Shown here one piece after another: positions 7,238 through 14,582 of a stretch of DNA of 44,311 nt (position 1 is its first letter; every line of letters begins with the position of its first letter). This DNA comes from Pelagibius sp. (GTDB lineage: Bacteria > Pseudomonadota > Alphaproteobacteria > Kiloniellales > Kiloniellaceae), in NCBI RefSeq assembly GCF_028281305.1, contig NZ_JANQKD010000070.1, forward strand, positions 1 to 44,311. The letters are read 5' to 3'. The notes under the pieces were generated by a model, which saw nothing but the letters and a program-made list of their open reading frames with translations, was not told the DNA's origin and ran no database searches. The translations under genes and the position numbers were made by a program.

Positions 7238-7765
7238 ATGCGAGGATACTTTGCCATCGGGGCCGAGCGCATCAGCAAGCCCATGAACCTGGGCAGTCTG
7301 CTGCGCTCCGCCCATGCCTTCGGGGCCAGCTTCTTCTTCACCATCGAACCGGACTTCAATCCCAAGGAGGTGAAGCTCTCCGACACCTCCGATGCGGCGA
7401 AGAACCTGCCGCTCTACACCTATCCTTCGGTCGACGAACTGCAGCTTCCGCGCGGCTGTGCCCTGGTCGGCATCGAGCTGACCGAGGATGCGGTCGAGTT
7501 GCCGTCGTTCTTTCATCCCCGCGCGGCCGCCTATGTGCTGGGGCCGGAGCGGGGCAGCCTGTCGCCGGCGCTGCAGGCGCGCTGCGACCACATGGTGAAG
7601 ATCCCGACCCGGTTCTGCATCAATGTCGGGCTGGCCGGGGCGCTGGTGATGTACGACCGCATGATCGCCCAGGGACGCTTCGCCCGCCGCGCGGTGAACC
7701 CCCGGGCCGAACCGGAGGCCCTGCCCGAGCACATCTCCGGTGCCCAAAAAGTGCGTCCCAAGTAA
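7238..7765 (+). CDS. SpoU/TrmH-family RNA 2'-O-methyltransferase
   Basis: 175 residues, single SPOUT domain without an RNA-binding extension. Motif 1 is SKPMNLGSLLRSAHAFGA (13-30) with the conserved N and R. Motif 2 is AAYVLGPERGSLSPAL and motif 3 is IPTRFCINVGLAGALVMYDRM, forming the trefoil-knot SAM pocket. Such proteins methylate ribose 2'-OH in tRNA or rRNA as dimers. Length matches stand-alone members such as the TrmL group, but target assignment is not possible. The motif 1 residues are NLGSLLR rather than N-x-G-x-I-x-R, a small departure. It is divergent from asparaginase and convergent with azlD. Confidence 0.82.
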   Translation: MRGYFAIGAERISKPMNLGSLLRSAHAFGASFFFTIEPDFNPKEVKLSDTSDAAKNLPLYTYPSVDELQLPRGCALVGIELTEDAVELPSFFHPRAAAYVLGPERGSLSPALQARCDHMVKIPTRFCINVGLAGALVMYDRMIAQGRFARRAVNPRAEPEALPEHISGAQKVRPK

Positions 7766-7809
7766 GTGCGGCCCAAGGAGGTGCGGCCAAAACAAGGGCA
7801 GCAGAATTA

Positions 7810-7841
7810 GGCGCCGTCCGAGCCGGGCCTAGGTCGGCGCC
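7810..7841. terminator. Inverted repeat between convergent genes, possible terminator
   Basis: GGCGCCG at 7810-7816 and CGGCGCC at 7835-7841 pair across 18 bases. It lies between the convergent TrmH-family and azlD genes. No U tract follows on either strand, so termination is only suggested by position. Confidence 0.35.
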
Positions 7842-7843
7842 CT

Positions 7844-8149
7844 TCAGCCCAGGGCAACGCGCCACAGCGCCGCGCAGGTTGCACCGGCCAGCATCGCCCA
7901 GACGGCGCTGCGGGCTGCGAGCATCACGCCCGCCGCCAGCGCGACCGCCGCAGCCTCCCGCCAGCCACCCTGGGCGACCACGGTCGCGACGATGGCGACG
8001 ATGACCGAACTGGAGAGCGCGTTGAGGAAACCCTCCAGGACCGGGGTCACCGAAAAGCGGCTCATGATCGCCGGTCCGAGAACGCGGGTCGCCAGGGTGG
8101 TCAGGGCCATCACCGCAATGGCCAGTATTGTCGCAACACTATCGGCCAG
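7844..8149 (-). CDS. azlD: AzlD-family branched-chain amino-acid exporter subunit (copy 1)
   Basis: About 101 residues, three to four hydrophobic segments, with the family's ALTTLATRVLGP near the N-terminus (T-R-x-x-G/P motif) and a small hydrophobic C-terminus. AzlD is the short partner of AzlC; together they export branched-chain amino acids or analogues. There is no ATG or GTG in a suitable place. I infer a CTG start at 8149 because GGGGAG lies 8 bases upstream and because this gives an 11-bp overlap with the azlC stop, exactly the overlap seen for the second azlCD pair (GTG start at 17053). A later GTG-ATG inside the first helix is the alternative. Cotranslated with azlC. Confidence 0.75.
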   Translation of the reverse strand: MADSVATILAIAVMALTTLATRVLGPAIMSRFSVTPVLEGFLNALSSSVIVAIVATVVAQGGWREAAAVALAAGVMLAARSAVWAMLAGATCAALWRVALG

Positions 8150-8894
8150 GGCGCAGTCTCCCCGTAAGGGCGCCCACGGAGGCGCCGGCCAGGGCGGCGA
8201 GAATGATGTTCCATCCCGCAGGCACGGCTTCCAGCGCAAGGACGGCAACCGCGGCGGCCACCGCAGCGGGCAGCAGGGACGATGGGGTTTTCAGATCTCC
8301 TGCAGCGACGGCGGCAAAGAAACAGGCCATCACGAGATCGATCCCGAAGCGGCCGAGATCGCCGAGGCCGGAGCCTGCGTAAGCCCCCAGCGCCGTGCCG
8401 GCGGTCCAGGCCAGCCAGAGCGCGAGGCCGCCGCCGACCAGAACGCCGAGGTTGGCCACACCGTCACCGCCTCCTTCGCGCAGGCTACGGTAGCTGTCGG
8501 CGAAGTTGGCATCGCTCAGCAGCGGCAGGGCCAGCAGGCGTCGCGGCCAGGGCAGCGCGTTGACCCAGGGCGACAGCGCCGCCCCGAGCAGCAGGTGGCG
8601 GGCATTGACCGCCAGAACGGTGAGCGCGATGGAGAGCAGCGGGAGCGGATGGCTCCAGAGATCCAGCACGGCGAACTGCGCCGCGCCGGCAAAGACCGTC
8701 GCGCTCATGATCAGGGTCTCGAGCGGCAGCAGGCCGTGCTCGACCGCCGCCGCGCCGAAGGCGAGGCCGAAAGGGGCGGCGAAGACACCGACGGGCGCCA
8801 GACGCAGGAAGCCCGCACGGACACCGCGCCCATCGAGCACGGTTGCCGGGCGGGCCTGCGGGGCCTGAGGGTCTTGTCCATTTCTAACCATCAT
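8139..8894 (-). CDS. azlC: AzlC-family branched-chain amino-acid exporter, large subunit (copy 1)
   Basis: 251 residues with about seven membrane helices. Family signatures are FAAPFGLAFGAAAVEHGL, then MSATVFAGAAQFAVLDLW and LTVLAVNARHLLLGAAL (the N-x-R-H motif), then the helix ending LSDANFADSYR. It works with AzlD in amino-acid efflux at the inner membrane. The start is ATG 8894 (a second ATG follows at 8891), without a clear ribosome binding site. A promoter whose -10 ends 5-6 bases upstream suggests a leaderless mRNA. Divergent from a CGNR zinc-finger regulator, with two matching operators in the shared 53-bp gap. Copy 2 is at 17043-17870. Confidence 0.88.
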   Translation of the reverse strand: MMVRNGQDPQAPQARPATVLDGRGVRAGFLRLAPVGVFAAPFGLAFGAAAVEHGLLPLETLIMSATVFAGAAQFAVLDLWSHPLPLLSIALTVLAVNARHLLLGAALSPWVNALPWPRRLLALPLLSDANFADSYRSLREGGGDGVANLGVLVGGGLALWLAWTAGTALGAYAGSGLGDLGRFGIDLVMACFFAAVAAGDLKTPSSLLPAAVAAAVAVLALEAVPAGWNIILAALAGASVGALTGRLRPGR

Positions 8895-8902
8895 AGAGGT
8901 TA
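8885..8902. promoter_or_regulatory. Operator 1 of the azlC-CGNR intergenic region
   Basis: TAACCATCATAGAGGTTA, an 18-bp inverted repeat (TAACC-N8-GGTTA). It covers the azlC start codon and the azlC -10. It matches operator 2 at 13 of 18 positions, including identical half-site cores AACC/GGTT and a shared central TAG. Confidence 0.65.
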
Positions 8903-8929
8903 TAAAGCAGCCGGCGGCTTGCGCGTCAA
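8899..8929 (-). promoter_or_regulatory. Candidate azlC promoter
   Basis: On the minus strand TTGACG (8929-8924), then TTATAA (8905-8900, 18-bp spacer) or TATAAC (19-bp spacer). Operator 2 overlaps the -35 and operator 1 the -10. The predicted start of transcription is within a few bases of the azlC ATG. Confidence 0.55.
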
Positions 8930-8944
8930 CCGTTGTAGCGGTTA
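8927..8944. promoter_or_regulatory. Operator 2 of the azlC-CGNR intergenic region
   Basis: CAACCGTTGTAGCGGTTA, with arms AACC(G)/(C)GGTT. Its start is 42 bp from the start of operator 1, four turns of B-DNA, so both sites face the same side. It ends 3 bases before the CGNR gene ATG, where bound protein would also affect that gene. Confidence 0.65.
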
Positions 8945-8947
8945 GGT

Positions 8948-9523
8948 ATGGGGATGAGCTATGCCAGCCATCCGGTCCGGCTCTGCGGAGAGCGGCTGAT
9001 CCTCGACTTCCTGAACACCGCCGACTGGGCGGCGGACGGCGAGGTGGTGCATGAGAAGCTGGCGACGCCGGCCGACGTGGACCGCTGGATGGCGGCGGCC
9101 GGCCTGGACGGCGTCGCCGGCCCCAAGACCGCCCGGGAGCTTGCCCGCCTCAAGGCCTTCCGTGCTGCGCTGCGCGCAACGGTGCTGAAGGTGGCCGGCG
9201 GGAAGGACGGAGCCCGGGACGGTGTCCGGGCCGTCAACACGGCCCTGCGCGGCATCCGGAACGACGCTCTGGCAGAAGCCGGCGGACCCGCAGCGGTCTC
9301 CGCCGCCGGACGCCTTCAGGCAGTGTTGGCGATCTCCGCCGCCGCCCTGCTGGCCGACCCGCGCGAGCGCGTCCGGATCAAGATCTGCCCGGCGGACAAC
9401 TGCGGATGGCTGTTCGTCGACGAGACCCGCAACGGCCGCCGGCGCTGGTGCTCGATGGAGACCTGCGGCAACCGCGCGAAGGCACGCCGCCACTACCAAC
9501 GCAGCCAGGCGGCACGCAGCTAA
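8948..9523 (+). CDS. ABATE/CGNR zinc-finger transcriptional regulator
   Basis: 191 residues. The N-terminal ABATE domain starts LILDFLNTADW. The C-terminal zinc finger has Cys147, Cys152, Cys168 and Cys173, with CGNRAKARRHYQR (173-185) giving the family name. The basic stretch after CGNR is the likely DNA contact. Proteins with this pair of domains are putative stress-response regulators; few have known targets. The gene is divergent from azlC across 53 bp that hold two like operators, so autoregulation and control of azlCD are inferred. ATG 8948 or the in-frame ATG 8954 could be the start; the second has a purine-rich GGTATGGGG before it. Confidence 0.85.
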   Translation: MGMSYASHPVRLCGERLILDFLNTADWAADGEVVHEKLATPADVDRWMAAAGLDGVAGPKTARELARLKAFRAALRATVLKVAGGKDGARDGVRAVNTALRGIRNDALAEAGGPAAVSAAGRLQAVLAISAAALLADPRERVRIKICPADNCGWLFVDETRNGRRRWCSMETCGNRAKARRHYQRSQAARS

Positions 9524-9921
9524 CCTTTCCAGAGCACCAGATCGATCTCCACGAGCGCATCGCGCGCCAGCGCCGAAACACCGACGGTGGTGCGCCCGGG
9601 CAGGCGCTGCGCATCGGGAAAGTACTCGCCGTAGACCCGGTTCATCTCCGGGTAGTCGCGCTCGAACTGCGTCAGATAGATTCGCGCGAAGACGGTGTCG
9701 GCCAAGACGTAGTCGGCATGATCGACAATGCGCGCGAGGTTCCGGAAGGACATGTGGGTCTGGGCCGCAATACCGTCGGGCAGGGGCGCCTGCGGATCGT
9801 CCGGGTCGACCGGCAGCTGGCCGGTCACATAGAGGAAGGGGCCGGCCTTCACCGCGTGGCTGTAGCGGGCCGTGGGCGGTGGCGGGGCGGCGTCGGGCGC
9901 GATCAGGTGCTGCAGGCTCAT
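9520..9921 (-). CDS. RidA-family protein (with catalytic arginine)
   Basis: 133 residues from ATG 9921, with AGAGGACG upstream. The Rid fold is seen in YSHAVKAGPFLYVTGQLP, NLARIVDHADYVLADTVFARIYLT and PGRTTVGVSALARDALVEIDLV. The Arg in PGRTTV aligns with E. coli RidA Arg105, which binds the carboxylate of 2-iminoacids, so imine deaminase activity is plausible. Rid proteins destroy reactive enamine/imine intermediates made by PLP enzymes. It follows the Lrp-type regulator on the same strand, 68 bp downstream. A second Rid gene lies on the other side of the regulator. Confidence 0.88.
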   Translation of the reverse strand: MSLQHLIAPDAAPPPPTARYSHAVKAGPFLYVTGQLPVDPDDPQAPLPDGIAAQTHMSFRNLARIVDHADYVLADTVFARIYLTQFERDYPEMNRVYGEYFPDAQRLPGRTTVGVSALARDALVEIDLVLWKG

Positions 9922-9933
9922 GGGCTTCGTCCT

Positions 9934-9970
9934 CTGAATGGGCTGGGCTCTGAATGGGCTGGGCTCTGAA
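9934..9970. repeat. 16-bp direct repeat before the RidA gene
   Basis: CTGAATGGGCTGGGCT occurs at 9934-9949 and 9950-9965, followed by CTGAA. It fills the short space between the Lrp gene and RidA. Probably a local slippage duplication. Confidence 0.85.
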
Positions 9971-9989
9971 GGTGGTGGGGTTGCGTCAA

Positions 9990-10520
9990 TCACTCCGGCG
10001 GCAAGGGAACCGCCGGCCATTCCCCTGTCACCTCTGCCTGGACCGGCCGCTCAAGGTAGGTCGAGAGCACGACGAAGCTCTTTGTCCCGCGGACGCCGGG
10101 CAGCACAAAGACCTGGGACAGGAACTGTTCAAGCGCTTGGGCGCTGGCCGTCCGGACCTTGACGATGACGCAGGTGTCCCCAGCCACCGAGTGCATCTCC
10201 TCGACCTCAGGGAAAGCATTCAGCCGCATCATGCGCTGGCTTTTGCCCCAGCCTTCCGCATCGACGTGGACGAACGCCAGAAAGGGCTTGCCGACGGCGG
10301 CGCCGTCAATCCGCGCTGTCGTCCCGGCAAGGGCGCCGGACGCCTTCAGGCGCTTAACCCGCTCGTGCACCGCCGGGGCGGAAAGCCCTGCCGCCCGCCC
10401 CATCTCGGCATAGGTCTGGCGCGCGTCGGCGGTCATGGCGGCTAAGATCTTTCGGTCAAAGGTATCGAGAGGGCGTTGAGGCCCTCTCTTCTGCGGCAGA
10501 TCCTTCGTTTCTGATTCCAT
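9990..10520 (-). CDS. Lrp/AsnC-family transcriptional regulator
   Basis: 176 residues from ATG 10520. An N-terminal winged helix (LDTFDRKILAAMTADARQTYAEMGRAAGLSAPAVHERVKRLKASG) and a C-terminal RAM ligand domain (FLAFVHVDAEGWGKSQRM ... AGDTCVIVKVRTASAQALEQFL) are both complete. Lrp-family members sense amino acids or related effectors. The start at 10520 has AAGGA upstream; an in-frame ATG at 10559 would add 13 residues. It is divergent from one Rid gene (67 bp to its start) and upstream of another, so the likely targets are these amine/imine-handling genes, possibly in response to an amino acid or its imine. Confidence 0.9.
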   Translation of the reverse strand: MESETKDLPQKRGPQRPLDTFDRKILAAMTADARQTYAEMGRAAGLSAPAVHERVKRLKASGALAGTTARIDGAAVGKPFLAFVHVDAEGWGKSQRMMRLNAFPEVEEMHSVAGDTCVIVKVRTASAQALEQFLSQVFVLPGVRGTKSFVVLSTYLERPVQAEVTGEWPAVPLPPE

Positions 10521-10587
10521 AAACTCAATCGTTCCTTGATGCCCAGTCCATTCGGACATTATGCCTGGGCCAGAAAGGATATTCATC

Positions 10588-10974
10588 ATGGAAGAGAGAA
10601 CGGTAAACCCGGTGACCGGGGTCTATCCGGCCACGCCGGACTACGTGCACGCGCTGGAACTGCGCGGCAGCGAGCGGCTGCTGTTCGTGAGCGGCACCAT
10701 GGGCCTCGACGGCGGCGGCCAGGCCGCGGAGACCCTGGAGGCGCAGCTCGACCTGGTCTGGTCGAACATCCGCCGCATCCTGGCCGAAGCCGGGATGACG
10801 ACCGACAACATCATGCGTGTCACCAGCTATCTGCGCGATGCCGGCTATGCGGAGAAGAACCAGCAGGCCCGCCTGACCGCCCTGGGCCGGCGGCGGGTGC
10901 CGACCACAGCAATCGTCGTCGAGACCCTGACGCCCGATTGGCTGGTCGAGATCGAAGTGATCGCCGCAGCATGA
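10588..10974 (+). CDS. Rid-family protein lacking the catalytic arginine
   Basis: 128 residues from ATG 10588 with AGAAAGGA upstream. The fold is clear: LLFVSGTMGLD, NIRRILAEAGMTTDNIMRVTSYL and LTPDWLVEIEVIAAA. In the loop where RidA has P-x-R-x-x-V, this protein reads RVPTTAIVVETL, so the substrate-binding arginine is missing. Rid subfamilies without that residue are not general 2-iminoacid deaminases and often belong to specific catabolic pathways. Divergent from the Lrp regulator. Followed by a bidirectional terminator shared with chrR. Confidence 0.85.
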   Translation: MEERTVNPVTGVYPATPDYVHALELRGSERLLFVSGTMGLDGGGQAAETLEAQLDLVWSNIRRILAEAGMTTDNIMRVTSYLRDAGYAEKNQQARLTALGRRRVPTTAIVVETLTPDWLVEIEVIAAA

Positions 10975-11005
10975 CGCGGCGCTATCGCAGCCTCAAAAAA
11001 GAAAA

Positions 11006-11028
11006 CGGACCGGCGGAAGGCCGGTCCG
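11006..11028. terminator. Bidirectional terminator between a Rid gene and chrR
   Basis: CGGACCGGC (11006-11014), loop GGAAG, GCCGGTCCG (11020-11028). Upstream on the plus strand is AAAAAAGAAAA, which gives a U-rich tract for minus-strand transcripts coming from rpoE-chrR. On the plus strand ATCCTCTTT follows, a weaker tail for the Rid gene. Confidence 0.85.
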
Positions 11029-11055
11029 ATCCTCTTTCGACGCTGTCGGCGCCGA

Positions 11056-11739
11056 TCAGTAAGTGACGAAGGGGTTCAGCAGGCGGCCGAAGGTTCCGGT
11101 CATCTTCATCGGCGCGTCGCTGACGACCAGGCAGATGCAGGGCTCGCCCACGTCGGCGACCGGCTGATGGTCGACGGAGGGATCGGCGATCTGCACGTCG
11201 CCCCGCTCGTAATGCCCGTCAGCGTCGCTGTAGCCGCCTTCCAGCACCAGGGTCACTTCCTGGCCATGATGGGTGTGCTTTGGCACGGCCACGCCCGGCT
11301 GGATGCGCATCAGGCGTGTCTTCGCCCCATCGGGGCCCAGTTCGATCTCGGTGTCCTCCACCCCGCGCATCACCTTGCGCCACTGCAGCGCCGTGAGGTC
11401 GACCTGCAGATAATCCCGCAGCGGGCGCGGCAGGGAGGGGTCCTCCATATCCGGCTTGCGCGGCAAAGGCATGGCACCGCCCCAGGGCGCGCTTTCTTCG
11501 GTCTCGCTGTCGAGCATGTCGATCTCGGCCATGATGCTGCTGAAGGCCGACTCGTCCAGGCTGGCGGGATCGAGCGCGTCCATCAGCGACCCGCCCAGGG
11601 CTTCGTAGGCCTCCACCTCGGCGCGGCAGGCCGGGCACAGCGTCAAATGACTGGCGACCACGAGGGACAACGCCTCGGGAAGGCTGCCGGCCGCGTAGGC
11701 CATGAGGATTTCTTCAGAAGGATGATGCTTCGGCATCAC
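11056..11739 (-). CDS. chrR: ChrR-type zinc anti-sigma factor
   Basis: 227 residues counting from GTG 11739; ATG 11736 is the alternative. The zinc-binding anti-sigma domain has His6, His31, Cys35 and Cys38 in the numbering from GTG. To my knowledge these are the same positions as the zinc ligands of Rhodobacter sphaeroides ChrR, which favours the GTG start. The C-terminal cupin (about 110-215) includes VPKHTHHGQEVTLVLEGG and VDHQP. In known systems ChrR holds RpoE until singlet oxygen or organic peroxide triggers release, for which the cupin is needed. The gene overlaps the sigma gene stop by a few bases and is cotranscribed. The linker 75-100 is acidic and Pro-rich. Cytoplasmic. Confidence 0.92.
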   Translation of the reverse strand: MMPKHHPSEEILMAYAAGSLPEALSLVVASHLTLCPACRAEVEAYEALGGSLMDALDPASLDESAFSSIMAEIDMLDSETEESAPWGGAMPLPRKPDMEDPSLPRPLRDYLQVDLTALQWRKVMRGVEDTEIELGPDGAKTRLMRIQPGVAVPKHTHHGQEVTLVLEGGYSDADGHYERGDVQIADPSVDHQPVADVGEPCICLVVSDAPMKMTGTFGRLLNPFVTY

Positions 11740-12317
11740 TGGTACTCCTTGAGCGCCTTGCGGAGGTGACCGAGGGCGAGGCGCAGACGGGACTTCACGG
11801 TGCCGAGCGGCAACTCCGTCTCCTCTGCGATGGCGCCATGCGCCTTGTCCTCGAAATACGCCATTCTGATCAGTTCCGCTTGCTCACTCGACAAAGACTT
11901 CATTGCCACCGAAAGCCGCTCCGACTGCTGGGCGGCCTCCACCAAACTGTCTGCATCTTCCGCCGCCGCCGGCACCAGGGCCGGGTCGTCGGGGTCGTAC
12001 TCGGGCCGCTTTTCGCGGCGCAGGGCATCGATCCGCTTGTTACGGGCGATGGTGAAGATCCATGTGCTGGCACCGGACTTCGACATATCGAAGCTTTCGG
12101 CGCGGCGCCACACCATGATCATCGCTTCCTGCACCAGCTCTTCGGCCTGTGCTTCGCCGGCCCCCTGGCGCATCAGATAGGCTTTCACCCTGGGGCCGAA
12201 ATAACTGAACAGTTCGGCAAAGGCGATCCGGTCCCGATCCCGCCCGACGGAGACGAGCAGATCGGCCAGGTATCCCGGGTCGGCCTTGCCGTTGGAGACC
12301 TTGGGCATAGCCGCCAT
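11736..12317 (-). CDS. rpoE: ECF sigma factor RpoE (ECF11 type)
   Basis: 193 residues from ATG 12317. Region 2 is RIAFAELFSYFGPRVKAYLMRQG ... AEELVQEAMIMVWRRAESFD, and region 2.3-2.4 is ASTWIFTIARNKRIDALRREKRPEYDPDD. Region 4 is SLSSEQAELIRMAYFEDKAHGAIAEETELPLGTVKSRLRLALGHLRKAL. The R-R-E-K-R-P-E-Y-D stretch and pairing with a ChrR cupin anti-sigma place it in ECF11. It directs polymerase to singlet-oxygen defence genes in relatives. Other in-frame starts are ATG 12308 and GTG 12386. A TGATCC promoter lies upstream, consistent with autoregulation. Confidence 0.92.
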   Translation of the reverse strand: MAAMPKVSNGKADPGYLADLLVSVGRDRDRIAFAELFSYFGPRVKAYLMRQGAGEAQAEELVQEAMIMVWRRAESFDMSKSGASTWIFTIARNKRIDALRREKRPEYDPDDPALVPAAAEDADSLVEAAQQSERLSVAMKSLSSEQAELIRMAYFEDKAHGAIAEETELPLGTVKSRLRLALGHLRKALKEYQ

Positions 12318-12403
12318 TCTAGCAGGCCCACCCAGGGTGAATCCGACAGGCAGGACCGCTTCTCTCCGTACCGCCACGCTTGCCACCTGTTCCGTTACAT
12401 CTG

Positions 12404-12433
12404 TGTGTACGGCCCAAAGCCGCCTTTGGATCA
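12404..12433 (-). promoter_or_regulatory. Candidate RpoE-dependent promoter of rpoE-chrR
   Basis: On the minus strand TGATCC (12433-12428), an 18-bp spacer, TACACA (12409-12404). TGATCC is the -35 hexamer recognised by the R. sphaeroides RpoE group. It is 87 bases before the assigned rpoE start. The -10 is the weaker part of the match. Confidence 0.55.
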
Positions 12434-12691
12434 GTGGAAGCGCCGGCGATATTCCGAATTATCATAGACAAACTGTGGATTGCCCCGCACCGGGGCGCAA
12501 CCCCACCCTCCAATTGCCGTTAGACCCGTCCGAAGCCCGTTAAACTATTGTTTTTGGAAGGCTCGTGCTTTTGTTATAAGGCAAGCCAGACTGCCGACAG
12601 TCGCAGAGGGGTGGCAGGCTTGCTGGCCAGCCCTATAATAGCGGCCATGTCGGAGAATAACATCCCATCAACGGCGCTCGTGTCTTCGCTC

Positions 12692-13210
12692 ATGTCACTC
12701 AGGAAGATCTTTATCCTATCGATTTTCGCCCTTAGCGCGAACCTTCCGGCCGGCACCGCAGAGGCGCAGGGGGTTGAACGGATTGGCGATTTCTCAGACT
12801 GGAGTGCGTTCAGGTTCACCGAGAACGACACACCCACATGTTTCATCGCCAGCGAGCCGACCAAGGCGGAAGGCAACTACAGCATTCGCGGCGACATACA
12901 CGCGATGGTTACGCACCGTCCGGCGGAAGACCGGGTGGATGAGGTCAGCATCCAGGCCGGCTATACCTACCAGGAAAACTCCGCCGTGGAGATCGAAGTC
13001 GGCGCCATGACGGTCAAGCTGTTTACCCAGGGCGCGTCCGCCTGGGCCGTCGACAAACCGACCGACCAGAAGCTGGTGCAAGCCATGATCCGCGGCAACA
13101 CCATGGTGGTGCGCGGCACCTCGGAGCGCGGCACCGACACGGTCGACACCTATTCGCTTTCCGGTTTCACCAAGGCCTATCAGGCGGCCCAGAGAGCCTG
13201 CGGCCTTTAG
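12692..13210 (+). CDS. IalB-family (invasion-associated locus B) secreted protein
   Basis: 172 residues. The start ATG 12692 gives an ideal signal peptide (MSLRKIFILSIFALSANLPA, cleavage about after GTAEA, residue 25). The ATG at 12647 would add 15 polar residues. The mature part has the IalB pattern: FSDWSAF, a single early Cys (TPTCFIAS), then VTHRPAEDRVDEVSIQAGY, FTQGASAWAVD, KLVQAMIRGNTMVVRGTSERGTDTVDTYSLSGF and a final Cys (RACGL). The two Cys probably form a disulfide. The family is periplasmic or envelope-associated and common in alphaproteobacteria without any invasive lifestyle. Role unknown. A TATAAT at 12634-12639 may be its -10, giving a leader of about 45 bases. Divergent from rpoE-chrR. 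Confidence 0.82.
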   Translation: MSLRKIFILSIFALSANLPAGTAEAQGVERIGDFSDWSAFRFTENDTPTCFIASEPTKAEGNYSIRGDIHAMVTHRPAEDRVDEVSIQAGYTYQENSAVEIEVGAMTVKLFTQGASAWAVDKPTDQKLVQAMIRGNTMVVRGTSERGTDTVDTYSLSGFTKAYQAAQRACGL

Positions 13211-13308
13211 CCGCGACCGAACCCGGCAAGCCGCCCCGGTCGGTCTCGTATCCGATGGCTGTCCGCGGCCTCTTGTCGCGGGCCGGCCGAGATCGTATCT
13301 AGGGCGCC

Positions 13309-14457
13309 ATGAGCCGAAGCCACGCCCAAGCCTTTGCCCCGCCGCCGGAGAGCGCCGCCGAGCGCCGCAATCTGGTCGGGCTGTCGCGCGCCGAGCTGGC
13401 GGCGGCTATGGCCGAGCTGGGGGAGAAGCCGTTCCGCGCCAAGCAGCTCTGGCACTGGATCTATCATCGCGGCGAGACCGATTTCGCCGCCATGACTACC
13501 CTGTCGAAGGATTTCCGCGCCCGGCTTGGCGAACGCTTTACGGTCGCCCGCCCGGCGGTGGCCGAGGCGCTGGTCTCGCGCGACGGTACCCGCAAGTGGC
13601 TGCTGAACCTGCCGGACGGCCAGCAGGTTGAGACGGTCTATATCCCCGAAGAGGACCGCGGCACGCTCTGCGTCTCCAGCCAGGTCGGCTGCACGCTGAC
13701 CTGCAAGTTCTGCCACACCGGCACCCAGCGCCTCGTGCGCAACCTCGCGCCCGCCGAGATCGTCGGCCAGATCATGGTGGCGCGGGACGGCCTGGGCGAA
13801 TGGCCGGGAGACGGCTCCGGGGGTCCCGCTGAGGGCCGCCAAGTCACCAACATCGTCCTCATGGGCATGGGCGAGCCGCTCTACAACTACGACAATGTCG
13901 CCGCGGCGATGAAGATCGCCATGGACCCGGAGGGGCTGTCGATCTCCAAGCGCAAGATCACCCTCTCGACCTCGGGCGTGGTGCCGGAGATGGAACGCTG
14001 CGGGCGCGAGCTGGACGTGAACCTCGCGGTCTCCCTGCACGCCACCTCCGACGAGACCCGCGACTGGATCATGCCGATCAACAAGAAGTATCCGCTGAAG
14101 ATGCTTCTCGACGCCTGCCGCAGCTATCCGGGCACCCACAACGCCCGGCGCATCACCTTCGAATACGTCATGCTGAAGGGCGTCAATGACAGCGAGGAAG
14201 ACGCGCGTCGCCTGATCGCGCTGCTGAAGGGCATCCCGGCCAAGGTGAACCTGATTCCCTTCAATCCCTGGCCGGGGTCTTTTTTCGAGTGCTCCGATGC
14301 GGCGACCATCAAGCGTTTCGCCGACATCCTCTCGGCCGCCCACATCTCCAGCCCGGTGCGCGCCACCCGCGGCGACGACATCCTGGCCGCCTGCGGCCAA
14401 CTCAAGTCGGAGTCCGAGCGCCGGAAGAAAAGCGAGCGCGCAGGCGCCGACCTCTGA
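13309..14457 (+). CDS. rlmN: 23S rRNA A2503 / tRNA A37 C2-methyltransferase RlmN
   Basis: 382 residues, normal length. The radical-SAM cluster is Cys128, Cys132 and Cys135 (CTLTCKFC). The two catalytic cysteines are also present: Cys121 in GTLCVSSQ and Cys362 in [31 protein letters not shown] and [11 protein letters not shown] are family hallmarks. The enzyme adds a methyl to C2 of adenosine 2503 in 23S rRNA and A37 in some tRNAs, through a methylated-cysteine intermediate. The N-terminal accessory domain (21-90) has the usual [16 protein letters not shown]. An insert at about 163-180 ([16 protein letters not shown]) is slightly longer than typical. Separate from rpoE; two small membrane proteins follow. 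Confidence 0.97.
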   Translation: MSRSHAQAFAPPPESAAERRNLVGLSRAELAAAMAELGEKPFRAKQLWHWIYHRGETDFAAMTTLSKDFRARLGERFTVARPAVAEALVSRDGTRKWLLNLPDGQQVETVYIPEEDRGTLCVSSQVGCTLTCKFCHTGTQRLVRNLAPAEIVGQIMVARDGLGEWPGDGSGGPAEGRQVTNIVLMGMGEPLYNYDNVAAAMKIAMDPEGLSISKRKITLSTSGVVPEMERCGRELDVNLAVSLHATSDETRDWIMPINKKYPLKMLLDACRSYPGTHNARRITFEYVMLKGVNDSEEDARRLIALLKGIPAKVNLIPFNPWPGSFFECSDAATIKRFADILSAAHISSPVRATRGDDILAACGQLKSESERRKKSERAGADL

Positions 14458-14582
14458 CCGCCTCCTCATACGCTTCCCCGGTCATCGGGCACCCCTGCCC
14501 CTCTTGGATCAACGCCGCTTTGGCTTTAGGGTTGCCGCAGCCGCCGATGACCTGAACCTGAACCCATGGGAGCCTGGCCGAC

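Noticed and set aside
7810..7841. A certain terminator between the TrmH-family gene and azlD
   Set aside because: The stem is short with a long loop and lacks a U tract; listed only as a possible terminator.
12548..12691. Upstream extension of the IalB-like gene to include the open frame from 12548 or 12647
   Set aside because: It would place polar residues before a perfect signal peptide and overlaps a probable -10 box; start 12692 fits the family.
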